Of a stretch of 64,000 bases of DNA, positions 1 through 11,145 are shown one piece after another. Numbering within the stretch: position 1 is the stretch's first letter; the number at the start of each line of letters is the position of its first letter. Position numbers and translations under genes: made by a program. A model generated the notes under the pieces. That model saw only the letters and a program-made list of their open reading frames with translations, was not told where the DNA came from and did not search any database. Source of the DNA: Hydnum rufescens UP504 (Eukaryota; Basidiomycota; Agaricomycetes; Cantharellales; Hydnaceae); assembly GCA_014904985.1 (NCBI GenBank), contig MU128920.1, positions 130,032-194,031 of the forward strand, read 5' to 3'.

Positions 1-63
1 GTCAGGGTGACACTGCCGTCAAAGCCACAAACAGAAAGAGGAAAGAGATTAATTAACCACATG

Positions 64-144
64 CTATTGCAGTGGGAATCCTGAGTATACACCACACAAC
101 AAGGGACACACAAGTCTCGCACCTATCGCAGTGGGAATCCTGAG
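64..144. repeat. 22-bp direct repeat pair
   Basis: The unit at 64-85 recurs at 123-144 with one difference, CTATTGCAG against CTATCGCAG, followed in both by TGGGAATCCTGAG. The single mismatch is a CG/TG change. The pair lies just upstream of the TATA-like motif, so it could be an upstream element of a promoter; that role is inference. Confidence 0.5.
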
Positions 145-392
145 AGATCAAAACTGGTGATCTCGCAACTGTGAAGGGCTATAAATACTATTTCCTGCAC
201 ACAGCCTCCAGCCTTCCAGAGCCTTCTGCTGTCTTCCATAACCTTCCAGATCCTCCTAGAATGCTGGCTCCACAGCCTATCAGTCAGCCTCCACAGCCAC
301 CATCACTAAGCCTCACTAAGCTGATGCAGCCATGTTACGAATCCTGTGCACACCTCCACATGGCTATGCCCCAACTTCCATATGTATCCCCC

Positions 393-770
393 TTAGTGTA
401 TGTACTTCCAAGGGAGTGTATGCCTGGGTACTCCAAAGGTGTCCAAAGTGTCAAAGGACCGTAATGATGTGGATGGAGTACGGATTGGGACAGGTGATGT
501 GGATTCAGGGACTGGGGGTAGAGGAGGAGGAGGGGGAGTCTGGATTGGCAACTCCATGGACTCACATGGGGAATGAGGGAACGACAGGTGCTGACAAGGG
601 CACCAATGCTGCCACTGGTTGACTACCCAGCCCATAGCCTGCTGGCCAAGGCCCAATAGAGCAAGGGCAATAATAATAAGAGAAATGCCAATAATGGCAA
701 GGATGACAATAACCCCCATAGTGAATGGAGGGAGAGAGGAGACAAGAGCATTTGAGGAAGTAGGCACCAT
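393..770 (-). CDS. Possible small single-pass membrane protein (weak)
   Basis: This 125-codon frame starts with a short polar segment. A strongly hydrophobic stretch of about 24 residues follows at roughly residues 18-42, rich in Ile, Leu, Val and Ala, and looks like one membrane span. The tail is Pro/Ser/Thr-rich. No family is recognised. It overlaps other open frames on both strands, has no clear promoter and sits in repeat-rich DNA, so it may be a chance frame. It is listed only because the membrane segment is well formed. Confidence 0.15.
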   Translation of the reverse strand: MVPTSSNALVSSLPPFTMGVIVILAIIGISLIIIALALLGLGQQAMGWVVNQWQHWCPCQHLSFPHSPCESMELPIQTPPPPPLPPVPESTSPVPIRTPSTSLRSFDTLDTFGVPRHTLPWKYIH

Positions 771-849
771 ATGATAGAGTTGATGAAGAATGATACTCTG
801 ACAGGTAAGTCCTTAGGCGGAAGCAAATGTCAATTTGATCCTGACAATT

Positions 850-1821
850 ATACCCTGTTTTGTTCTTATTGACTTGTTTATTTATTTATTTATTATTAAA
901 ATAAACACACACCCACCCTGGGTGTGTAGTCTCATCAGTACATCTCAAAAAAAAAAGTACCTAGTAGCACCACACACCTGCTAGGGCAGGTGTGTGGTAC
1001 CATCTGTATAAGTCAAAAAAACAATGTACTTAAAAACAATACTTAGGACCACACCCCAGTAGTGGGTGTGGTGCCATCCATAGAAACTTAAAAAAAAAAC
1101 TACTTAGTAGCACCACACACCTGCCCTAGTGGGTGTGTGGTACTGTCCATGCAGATCAAAAAAAAAAAACTCCTCAGTAGCACCACACACCTGCTTGGGC
1201 AGGTGTGTGGTACTGTCCATAAAAATTAAAGAACAAGTACTTAGGAGCACCACACACCTGCCTTAGTGGGTGTGTGGTACCAGGGGCATGGCTTGGTGCT
1301 TCACTGTTGGGCATGGGTTACCAGTTGCCATTGGGGTGGGTCATCGTTTTGGGAGTATCAATTTAGATCCTAGAATAATAGTGTATGTTAGTAAAAAAAA
1401 TTTTGAAGTGACACAAAAGGTGCAGCTTGCACAGCTCCTTTTGCATCATTGTACATATGGAAATAAAATTAAAAAACCTTGTAGTACCACACACCACCAA
1501 AGTGGGTGTGTGGTACTTGTTTTGTACCGCAGTTGCACAGTTTGTACTCAGTACGGGGGTTCATCATTGTTGTTTGGGGGGTTGGTTCACTTCACAGGTT
1601 TTGGGTTCCATTTGGCAGGTGGGTTGCTGTTCTCTTGTGTGTATGTTTGGTGGGGTCGCAGGTCTTCAGATAAAACCCTAGAATAATAAACAATACATTA
1701 GTACAGAAGGGAGGGAAAAGAAAGTGATGCAAAAGGAGCAGCATATGCTGCTCCCTTTGCATGATTGTACTTATCTTAAAATTACTGCACACCTGCCGAA
1801 GCAGGTGTGTGGCTTGTCCAG
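850..1821 (-). mobile_element. Palindromic array element P1, left arm, distal part
   Basis: This is the distal left arm of palindromic element P1, read outward on the minus strand. It has type A hairpins (CACACACC..GGTGTGTG arms) near 901, 970, 1049, 1110, 1182, 1248, 1487 and 1786, and type B hairpins near 1410 and 1728. The five units at 960-1280 are shortened to about 65-80 bp and have lost hairpin B. They retain A-rich tracts before each hairpin A. The arm is cut at 1821/1822 by the gypsy element and resumes at 13232. The outer boundary near 850 is approximate and is set by the start of hairpin-type sequence after an ATTTATTTATT tract, which resembles 31440-31560 in P4. Confidence 0.65.
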
Positions 1822-3869
1822 TGTTGGAGGGATAAATCCCTACACCATAGAATCCTCATCCTCAGCCCATTTTCCCTACAAACGAATCAATTATATGTCA
1901 CCGCGCTCATTTAATTATATTGCCATTCGTTTATTCATGAATCAATTGGATTCCTACCCTTTCCAACCCATAATATCGCCTCATTCCTTTACCATGTCCA
2001 CCAGTCAATTTATTGACTATCCATCAGACTTCAACAGTCCTCATCAAAAAGGGGCAGTTTATGCCCTACTTCAAGTCCATTTTCTTTGGACAAGGCAATT
2101 CAACTTGCCATCTTTCTTCAAGACTGGGTGACTTGCCTGCTCTTCCAAGTCATCCTACTGCCTTAAGGGCGACAGATTGTGATTATGTAACGATGCGGAC
2201 CAGGCCTAGTTCCAATTCTGGACTCACGGATTCATCACATGATCCAGATAGGGGCTGCACTACTCTGAAGGAGTATTTTTCGAATTTCTCCGTCAGTTTT
2301 GATCGGATCGACTCGAAACGACCGCGCCCAGAAAGATACGAATCGTACCTATCGAACGGTACCAAACACGAAACGAACGGATCAAAAATGCGGTCCCTGT
2401 AACAATATCTTGCCATGATTCATACTCTGAAGGAGTATTTTTCGAATTTCTCCATCAGTTTTGATCGGATCGACTCGAAACGACCATGCCCTGAAAGCTG
2501 TTAAAAATGCGCATCGAACGGTATCAAGGGCAAAACGAGCGGACGCGAACTCCATTTTTCACAAGACAACTCCCTCCCATGATCCCCTTTGCTCCACCAT
2601 TCAAAATAGCGAATTACTTCCGGCCCTCTTATGTCCGATGGAGAAGACTCTCAGGGCGACCTATTCCACTTTTCCTTAAGGGAACTTGTCCATATTTGAA
2701 GGAGGAATAGCATGTAATGTGTCAATCTCCCTTTTATCTTGAAATTGGAATATCTCCATCATTTTGAATTTTTAACTTGATTCTTTTCTCTGTGTGTCCC
2801 TTAAGTCCGAATTTTTCACTTTCTATTGAGTCGAAGTCTGGATTGTATATTAGGTGCAGCTAGCACACAAATTCATTAGTTCTCCCTATGTTTGCCATGG
2901 TCAGGTTTTGCCCAAATTGGGCAAAACCTAAAACCTGACCAGGTTCCAAAATCACCCATGAGGGCAAACCTGAACCTGACCTGAGGTTCGTCTCATTCAG
3001 GTCAGGTTCAGGTTTAAACCTGGTTTAAACCTGAAAACCTGAGGTATGGAAGGAAGCCAACATTTTCCAGGGTACCACAGAATATCTACACCTGCTCAAG
3101 TCTCTGCTCTACCACTCCCTTTTACATCCTTGCTTTAGATCCACATCCTCCTTCCTAGCCCCTTTTCACTTCAATTTACTGCTACACATCTTCTGGGAGA
3201 TGTATTTGTCACTATATTCTGTCATGTGACTGTGGCCTGACCAATACCTCATATTGGATGGCCAAGTCAGGTGATTCTGACTCCAAAAACTATAGCTCAC
3301 ATGTGTAAATTCCAGATTTGGTGCGGCAGAATAGGTGGTTAATTTACATGGAATGGAACTACCACCCTACCTTTTTCAGGTTCAGGTTTAAACCTGGTCA
3401 GGACTGGTTTTTGGATTCAGGGCAAGGGGCAAAATGAACCTGACCTGGAAGAAAATGAAAATGGAAACCTGACCCCAATGGAACGAACCTGGGGTCAGGT
3501 TCAGTTTAAACTCAGGTTCCACAGTTTAAACCTGAACCGCAGCATCCAATAGTCTCCCTCTCCCTCCAGTTTGGAAGCTTCTTGAACGCTGCTAGGTCCC
3601 CTGGGTTGATTTCTCATTACAAAAAGAGAATCTAAAACTACACTTTGACTAAGGTCTCAAGAAGAGATTCTTAGGGTGTGGTAATTTGACTGAAAGACAC
3701 ATTCTCACTTAATTGCTTGGGCTTTGTTGGCTCACTGCAATTTCCCCTGTTCAAAGACCTTCCCCCACTCGAACCTGAACATCCGGATTAGATCTGTGAT
3801 CCCCCTCTTTCGTCCCCGGCTCAACATCATGGACAGTAGTTGGATTGATTCATAATCATCCTGCTTACA
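1822..3869 (+). repeat. 5' LTR of the gypsy element, with nested insertion
   Basis: This LTR is homologous to the 3' LTR at 11851-13231 along its whole length. The size difference (2048 against 1381 bp) is explained by a foldback-type insertion at 2888-3552. Several differences between the two LTRs are at CpG sites: CA at 2022-2023 region against CG near 12052, CA at 2201-2202 against CG at 12231-12232, and CACG at 2225-2228 against CGTG at 12255-12258, where CGCG would be the common ancestor. It should carry the element promoter; no confident TATA box was picked. Confidence 0.9.
2888..3552. mobile_element. Truncated copy of the CAGGTTTAAACCTG foldback element
   Basis: This sequence is present in the 5' LTR and absent at the matching place in the 3' LTR, so it inserted after the gypsy element arrived. 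It is flanked by the 7-bp repeat TCTCCCT (2881-2887 and 3553-3559). It is rich in CAGGTTTAAACCTG and AACCTGACC blocks and matches the middle and right arm of the full 1 kb copy at 42416-43416. The left arm is missing. No coding capacity is seen, so it is probably non-autonomous. Confidence 0.75.
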
Positions 3870-3954
3870 AATTGGTGGTCCTTACAGGGAATCTCAAGTA
3901 TCTCAATTCGGACCCCTATTACCAACACTTGCAACAATTTCTCATGTCTCAATA
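3870..3954 (+). promoter_or_regulatory. Gypsy leader with primer-binding region
   Basis: This short leader lies between the 5' LTR end and the first ATG. A primer-binding site for reverse transcription is expected right after the LTR, where the sequence reads AATTGGTGGTCC. I cannot name the priming tRNA from this alone. Confidence 0.45.
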
Positions 3955-5181
3955 ATGTCTTCACCGACATTCACTCACATGCCTGGACCTCGTTCCAGAG
4001 ATGCCCCCAGGTTTACTGGGAAACGGATCTTACATTTCCTTGCGGAATACGAGTTTTGTACGTCCGCGGCGGGCCTTACACCAGCCCAAATGGTCCACCA
4101 AATCACTCGTTATTGTGACACTAAGTCCGAGCGGTTCATTGAGACACTCGATGAATACTCGGGCGACGACTGGACGGTATTTAAGGCTCGATTACTCGAG
4201 TACTATCCGTCTGAAGAGGAAAAACCATATTACAAACTCGATCACCTCATCAAACTAGCTAGGAAAAGCCGTAATTTAACGTCTGTTCAAAAGTTTGATG
4301 AATATATACGTGAGTTCAAAGTTATCGCGAAAGCGCTTGAGGATCGCTGGTCTTTGTCTGAGACTGATAAACACGACTACTTCTGGAGGGGATTAAAACC
4401 TCGTACCTTCTGTGAAAACATCGCGAACATCCTTATGAATCTTGAGCTGTGGACGGACTTGATGAAACCCCTGCCTATGAACGAGGTCATTAGTACTGTT
4501 AAAACCTGTCTTAAGCGAGATCTTTACCGTGTTGTTGATGATGACGAAAGCCCGGAGGTCTTGAGCGAGATGGGCGTAACAAGTTCCTCGGATTCGGATG
4601 ATGAGTCCTCGATATCCGATTCGGATGTCGAGAAGGATAGTAGTCGATCTAAGTCTAAGAAACGTTGCATTAGACTTGAGTCGAAAGTCAAGAAAGAAGA
4701 ACCTACTACAAAACTCCAACAGGAAGCTAAGCCCCAGGCGCAGGAGCCCGGGGACTCGTCTAAGTCGAATATCGACGATCTTGTTGATAAGATCGGCTGT
4801 TTGACGATCGTGATTGAGGCTGATAGGTCAACAAAGAGACCTCCTAGGCCTTCTGGATCATCAATAACGTGTTTCATGTGCACGGAGAACGGGCACTCAC
4901 TGAGGGACTGCCCGGAGACCAAAGCTTTTATCGTGAAGAAGTTTTTGAAGTTTTTGCATGAAGGACGTCTCGTGAAGTTCAATGGCTCGGATTTGCCTTG
5001 TGGTGACGTGGATAAAGGAGGCATCGCCCGAGTTCTGCAGGAACAGATAGCGAATGCCTCTAACGTTGAAGTGGATGGCTCACCAAGGTATAACTCTTTC
5101 AACCACAAGTTCGCGACGTTTGGGGAGTACGAGTACGATGTTTTCCCGGCTGAGCGAGCCCAAAACCGAGGTCAGAAGTGA
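3955..5181 (+). pseudogene. Gypsy Gag (capsid/nucleocapsid) segment
   Basis: This first segment of the gag-pol frame, 408 codons, begins at the first ATG after the leader. The N-terminal half is a helical retrotransposon-Gag-like region with Trp/Tyr-rich motifs. It is followed by an acidic Ser/Asp-rich and then Lys-rich linker. One CCHC zinc knuckle, of the form CxxC-x4-H-x4-C, lies around residues 305-318 (4867-4910). Gag would package element RNA into particles. The frame stops at a TGA (5179-5181) but continues open in the same frame beyond it, so this is probably an acquired stop inside a longer polyprotein. Confidence 0.85.
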
Positions 5182-5778
5182 ACAGAACCGTATGATAAGG
5201 ATGATCCAAAGGGAAAGCGACCTGAACGATCCAAATGGCCTAATAACACTTATGTTGAAGTGCCTGCTAAAGATGCAAGTCAGCAAAAGCCTTCATTGCC
5301 ACAAGATATGACGCCTAGCTCATCCAAACGCGATGCCTGTGCATCTGATGAACAGAAAGGCTTACCTGAGTCTGCTAAGCAGCCCGTGACCATCTTGAAG
5401 CGGGATAAAGCTCCTCCTGATGAAGATGTTGTGATGGGTGATGGGACGCTGACTAGTCCTCGTGTTCACAACCCACCAGGTATGGATTTGTGCAAGGAAA
5501 AGGAATCCAAGTCAAAAAGGAGGGTTAGACCTACCCTCGAAGATGTTGTCACGGTCCATGAAAAGAATGACGTACTGAGAAAGCGAGCCTCACCCGCGTA
5601 CCGGTTTGCCAGCAAGTTACAAGAAGCTGTTAATGTCGAGAACTTATTCAAGTCTTTGATGGAGAAGCAAGTATCCATTAGGCTCGGCGATGTCCTTGGG
5701 TCTTCCTTTGAGCTGTGTAGGCGGCTGCAGATTGCTACTAAAACCCAGAGGGTGCCAGTCACGGCAGAGGATCCATGA
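5182..5778 (+). pseudogene. Gypsy Gag-Pol linker segment
   Basis: This segment continues the same reading frame between the TGA at 5179 and the TGA at 5776. It is hydrophilic and rich in Lys, Asp, Ser and Pro, with no catalytic motif recognised. Its place between the zinc knuckle and the protease fits a linker or spacer of the polyprotein. Both bounding stops are TGA; the second has the context TGAGTCAAG, which recurs at 7783. Confidence 0.65.
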
Positions 5779-7785
5779 GTCAAGAACGTTGAGGTTTCGA
5801 TTAGCTCAGCGGAGTACAGAATCAAACCGCTTGATGCCAAAAAGGGACCTAAGCACCCATATGTCAATCATCCTCCAAAAGACATACGTACTATTGGTTT
5901 AATCCAAGTCGACTCTGATGACAAAACATCAGATGAATACCTTTCTGATGATACCGAATATACGTCGAATACCAATGAACAAGCTGAAGAATATTATAAA
6001 CGTCAGCTTAAAATTGAACATGACCGTGTCTTCAATATGAAAAATTCGGATTATTCGTTTAGCCCGTCCTTTTTGGCTATGGTAACGGCTAAAATCCAAG
6101 GCACAATTATGGGTCGACCATGTACAATGTTAATCGATAATGGAAGTGAGTTGAACATGATGGGACAGGCGACTCAAGTCAAATTGGAGCTCCCGATGGA
6201 TCCTTCAGGAAAAGACTGGCATCTGCGCGGAGTTTCTGGCCACCAAGTTAATCTTGTTGGGCTTTGTCACGACGTTCCGGTACACATTGGAGGAGTTCCA
6301 CTCCACCACAATTTCTTTATAACGCCCAATGACATTGGGTCCAAAGAAGTAATTCTAGGACAACCATGGTTATTTTCGTACTCGGCCAGAATCGATTACA
6401 CTCACGGATCTGGGATGAATCTCCAAATATGGCAAGATGGAGATCGAGACACTGGACGTTCCGTTAAAGTGACACTGCCAATAATGTCGGCACCTAGGAA
6501 CGTCCTTCCTATCAAATTAGTCAAATGTCGTGCGAAGTCCGCTTCAAACAGCTGTTCTGCTGAAGTGGAAACCTTTGAAGAAATTCCGGAATTTCCTACA
6601 AATATATCTTCAATTCTGTCGGACATGGGAGGCAAGCTTATAAAGCTGAGGCCTGTTAACCATGACCCGGACATTCTCAATCAAGCTTTACACGCACCTG
6701 TCATTCTTGATGCTCTCCGAACAGCGTATCATGTTCAAAACTTGATCCAGGACAACCAATTGGAGGCTCGATTAATGAAAGCCCTTATAAATAACGGTCT
6801 TTCATTCGCCCATACAATAGGTCTGGCTGAGGAGATCGCAAGATATATCATGGGCAACCGGAAATACAAACCTGTTGGGAAGAAAGTCCATCCAGTAGCA
6901 TCGTATAATCCGGATTTTCGCGCCTTAGTCTTCAATCCGTTGAAACTCGGGGAATTTCCATCCCTGCCGACGAATCCTATCAAGCTAGAGGATATTCAAT
7001 ATACGGAACGAATAACAAGGGAACGTCTTACCTATATTTTGGACAAGATTCCTACGGGTTTCCTAACCAAACCGGAAACTGAGCTTATTGCTCACTTGAT
7101 CGTAACACATGGCGATGCCTTTGCGTTTGAAGAACACGAAAGAGGAACCTTTAATACGGAATATTTTCCTCCATACGAAATGCCGACTGTACCTCATGAA
7201 CCTTGGATGAGGAAAAACATAAGAATTCCTCTCGGTCGAATGGATGAGGTTTCGAAATTGCTCCAGGAACAGTTTGATAGCAGAAAGTATGAGCGATCTG
7301 CTTCATCCTATCATTCAGCTATCTTTGCAGTCAAAAAGAAGTCCAGTTTCTTGCGACTGGTGCATGATTTACAGCCCCTGAACGCTGTGACTATCTGTGA
7401 CGCCAGTCTTCCGCCTCGTATCGACGAAATGATAGAACAATTCACGGGACAAACTTGCTATTGCATTTGTGACCTCAAGAGCGGATATGACAGCTATTTA
7501 TTGGCTGAGAAATCCCACGATCTAACGACCTTTCATGGATACACTCTGGGGCCGCTTAGACTTACAAGATTACCTCAAGGCTACACCAATTCTATGCAAG
7601 TCTTTTGTCGCGCGACCTCGCATATGATCAGATCTATGGCACCAGATCGTGCCAACGTCTTTGTAGATGACTGTGCGGGAATGGGACCCCGGTCTGACTA
7701 TGGCAATGTTCCAATTCCTGAGAATAAGCAAATTCGTCGCTTTATTTTCGAGTTTGCTATGATGTTACAGGAACTTCTAATATGA
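5779..7785 (+). pseudogene. Gypsy protease and reverse transcriptase
   Basis: The frame runs open from 5779 to the TGA at 7783. The aspartic protease core is at about 6130-6160 and reads IDNGSELN, where most retropepsins have D[T/S]GS. The reverse transcriptase follows at about 7200-7700, with RLVHDLQPLN, the metal-binding segment CDLKSGYD, RLPQGYTNS and the catalytic VFVDD. These residues appear intact. The product would cleave the polyprotein and copy element RNA into DNA. The stop at 7783 falls just after the RT palm, and a further TGA lies at 7840 in the same frame. Confidence 0.9.
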
Positions 7786-8532
7786 GTCAAGATTTCTGGT
7801 GCTACTATTGCGGGCCAAAAGGCCATTATTGCCACACCCTGACTTGCGCTTCTTGGAGCCGTCGTCTCTAAAGAAGGAGCCCATGTATCGCATGAGATTA
7901 ATGCCAAACTTCGAAAATGGCCCACCTGTGCCAATTCAATGGAAGTTCGAGGATTCCTTGGAACTGTTGGAGTCGTAAGACGTTGGATTAAAGACTTTGT
8001 GATAATAGCAAAGCCTCTTACGTTGTTAACTCGGAAAATGGCACCTAGCGAGTTTGCTTGGAGCCAGGAAGCACAGTGCTCTTTAGACGAGTTGAAACGA
8101 CTAGCCGCGACAGCTGTACCAATTAAGGCAATCGACTACGATCTTGCGCAAGCTGTCGTATCGAAATTGCAACGGAATGATGACTATGGTCTTGTTTCCA
8201 TCGCAGTGGACTCGTCTACTATGGGATGCGGCTGGGTAGTCAGCCAACAAGTCAATAACGTTGATTATCCGATTAATTTCGGATCACTTACCTTCAACAA
8301 TACCGAGAGTCACTATTCACAGCCCAAATTGGAACTGTACAGGGTTTTTCGTGCTTTGAATGCCAAACGATACAGACTACACGGAATCCACTTCCGCCTC
8401 GTGCTAGACGCAAGCTATATAGCAAAGATGATCAACAATCCGGGCTTACCCAATGCGGCAATGACGAGATGGGTCTCGTACATATTGCTTTTTGATTTTG
8501 AAGTAATGCATTCGCCCGCTTCAAAACATTGA
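7786..8532 (+). pseudogene. Gypsy RT connection and RNase H
   Basis: This part of the frame (internal TGA at 7840, closing TGA at 8530) carries the RT thumb/connection, including RGFLGTVGVVRRWI, and then an RNase H-like domain. Its candidate acidic residues are seen in IAVDSS (about 8203), KLELYR (about 8326) and LVLDAS (about 8401). RNase H removes the RNA template. The domain ends in the usual KH-x-GPDGLSR linker, where the TGA at 8530 replaces the residue before Gly, a position commonly basic in this family. That fits CGA-to-TGA. Confidence 0.85.
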
Positions 8533-9099
8533 GGCCCAGATGGTTTATCGCGACATCCACAAGTGAGTCAAGATTTGGATGAGTCTGAAGCAGAATCTGA
8601 TATTAGCGAGACTATTAAGCTAGTCAAGGTACCAAAAGACGACTTATCTGAAATCTCAGATACTGTGGAAGACCCGATCCTGCGTTTTATGACCTTAAAT
8701 CGATTATCGGGAGAGAGGAACTCTCTTGAAGTTGATTGGGTGCAACCCAATTGTGTGTCTAGCGAAACTCTGGATGATGAATTCTCGCTCGAAGCCTTTG
8801 AGGGCGAAGCATTCGTACCTGCTGAAGACGAGTCAACAAAGAAGTTAACTCATAAGCATAAGATCTATGAGTACGACACTTCCGAATACTGGGATGAAAT
8901 CCTGGCGTACCTTACAAGTCTAAAGCTTCCTGAGGATCGAAAGCGAAGGAACCACATAGCCAACCAGGCTAGGCACTTCTTTATTCTGGAACAAATGCTC
9001 TGGCGACGTAATGGTGACAAGCTGCCCCTTCAAGTCGTATTGAGCAAAGAGATCCATTCCAGGATTTGTCGAGACGCGCACGATGAATCCGGACATTGA
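8533..9099 (+). pseudogene. Gypsy tether and start of integrase zinc domain
   Basis: This acidic linker follows RNase H and leads into the integrase N-terminal HHCC domain. The first histidines of that domain are at AHDESGH just before the TGA at 9097. The cysteines follow after the stop (CLTCHEC, about 9177-9198). The stop sits where GH-R-G is usual in these integrases, again fitting CGA-to-TGA. Confidence 0.75.
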
Positions 9100-9669
9100 G
9101 GGCGAGACCCGACCTTTCGTAAAGTCCGAGACTCGTACTGGTGGCCTAACATGTACAATTTTGTCACTCAGTACTGCCTGACTTGCCATGAATGCCAAAT
9201 GCGATTGACTTACAGGAATACGATTCCTATTCAACTGCAGTATACTCGCACATTACTCAGGCGATTCGATATGGACTCGGTCCATATGCCTAAAGGGAAA
9301 CATGGGTTTAGATATGTTGTCAATCTTGTTGACAATCTTACCGGGTTTCTTGAGGCCACGAAGCTTAAAGCTTTATCGTTGGACAAGATTGCCGACTTTT
9401 TATTCAACATCATGTGTCGATATGGCTGCATTTTCCAGCTTACAATCGATAACGGATCTGAGTTCAAGGGAGCCGTTGAGGGCCTCATGCAGAAATATAA
9501 GGTGCCTGTTGTTAAAATATCACCTTATAATCCTCAAGCAAATGGAAAATCCAAACGCGGACACGCTGTATGGATTAACGCGCTATGGAAGATATCGTTG
9601 ATCCGAATCTATGATTGGCCTGACTATTTAGGCCATGCTATTTGGGCTGATTGGGTGACGGTCAAATGA
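9100..9669 (+). pseudogene. Gypsy integrase core, catalytic Glu apparently lost
   Basis: The integrase catalytic domain has the expected first Asp in FDMDSVHMP (about 9268-9295) and second Asp in TIDNGSEF (about 9442-9465). The third acidic residue is expected in the motif NPQANGK-x-E-RGH. Here codon 9553-9555 is AAA (Lys), after a codon ending in C, so a single CG-to-CA change would turn GAA into AAA. An integrase without this residue would not join strands. The domain ends at the TGA at 9667, with the frame open beyond. Confidence 0.85.
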
Positions 9670-10122
9670 AACACGGGATACACTCCCTACTATTTGCTGT
9701 ATGGCCAGCACCCGCTTATGCCCCATGACGTTAAAGACTGCACTTTCCACTCTTTGGATTGGCCATCTGTAAAAAGTACCGAAGACCTTCTTGCGTTAAG
9801 GATTTTGCAGATCAGCAAACGAGATGATCTACTAGACAAGGCCGTGTTAGCAAACGAAAACTCGCGAAGGAAAGCTGCTGCTGCCTTCAATCGGAAACAC
9901 GCAGCGCGAATGAGATCTGGGGAATATCGCCCAGGAGAATGGGTTATTGTTTATAACGAGGCCCTAGATACTCAGCATGGTCAAAAAGGAATGGCTAAAT
10001 GGTACGGACCGTTTATAATCGTTCAACAAAGGCTGTCTGGCGTGTATATCGTACAACAACCCAATGGTGTCGTCTTGCGCAAGCCAATAGCCTGGAAAAG
10101 ATTAAAGCTTTACCATTTTTGA
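9670..10122 (+). pseudogene. Gypsy integrase C-terminal domain (GPY/F)
   Basis: This segment starts with TGYTPYYLLYGQHP, the usual region after the integrase core, passes through a helical Lys/Arg/Ala-rich stretch and ends with a GPY/F-type module (KWYGPFIIVQ, about 9994-10023). No chromodomain is recognised. The segment closes at a TGA (10120) and the frame then continues. Confidence 0.8.
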
Positions 10123-11145
10123 GAGAACATGGAACCTATCATTACGAAACCCATATGGAATTATTACGAGGAAGATCTTGTGATATCCTCTGCAGCCAGA
10201 CTGGGTGACCGACGCAGGCTTAGGCCTTGGGAGATAACGGATCCAGACGAACAAATCGAGTTCTGGAAGTCAAAATATGAGGCGGCCAAACGTCATGCCT
10301 TAGGTTATGAACCTATAAAGGAAGAAGATGACGATCTAGACCCGTTTATCAAAGAAGAACGCGAGTTATGGGATTACAGCCACGGAAAGCTAAATGAGGA
10401 AAACGATCAGACCTGATTCCCGAATGGGATTAACTTCGTACCTGAGCTGTTTAACTGGTTGCCTTGGGGCACGACATCAAAGCGTCTTTGTGTGAATCTT
10501 CGGTTAGGAACTCCGATAATGCATACTGAAGTATCAAGTTCTGTGCAATCGGAGCATTCCTACATTGAAGGAACACATCAACTAATTGGGAACGATGGGT
10601 TAACTGAGATCATAATGACGACTAGTGATTTAACAAACCCCGAATTCCTTACCTTTGACTGCAACATGGCAGAACGTTTTCTGCCCCGCTGTTTCAACTC
10701 GTACAGGCCTAGTGAGAAGAAAGGATCTTCACATCGTACATCGGAACGTACGTCGGATAGAGCAACTAGCTTCGAGAACTGGCGTTCCCGTCTGCCTCCA
10801 AGTAGGGGCGTGGAAAAGCGCTCAAGTAGGAACACAGATAGACATTTGTCTAGTAAGAAGCCGGTTTCGAGATCCGATATGCCTGAACCCATTGGAAGGC
10901 CAGAATCATCTGTTCCGACTGTGGATCATACCAAGCTTCTTGAAGCCTTGAAAGACTTGAGCAAAACTGGCAATATTAACCTTGGGTTGCCAAGTCTTCC
11001 TGAAGAAAGGCCTGAGAAGAGACCAGAAATAAGAACCGAGGCATCGACTGAGGACAGAACTACCTCAGTTCAAATTGTTAAACGTGACCCATTTATTAAC
11101 GTATCTGACCAAGTCTTGAAAAACGTCGGAATTGTGGGTTCTTGA
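10123..11145 (+). pseudogene. Gypsy C-terminal extension, part 1 (unknown function)
   Basis: This is the polyprotein frame continued beyond integrase, with TGA codons at 10414 and 11143. The first part is acidic and mixed-charge. The part around 10660-11100 is rich in Ser, Arg, Glu and Pro and looks disordered. There is no membrane segment or glycoprotein-like signal, so an env-like role is not supported. A nucleic-acid- or host-protein-binding tail is possible but unproven. It shares frame, codon style and CpG content with the rest of pol, so it belongs to the element. Confidence 0.6.

Larger units (their letters stand above)
1..849. other. Left flank, no gene assigned
   Basis: This stretch has no recognisable transposase or host gene. 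It contains a 22-bp direct repeat (64-85 and 123-144), a TATA-like CTATAAATAC near 179-188 and many short CCTTCCAGA-like tracts downstream. The promoter-like layout could belong to an LTR of an element lying mostly outside the window, but no matching second copy is visible here. A weak minus-strand frame with a membrane segment is listed separately. Confidence 0.4.
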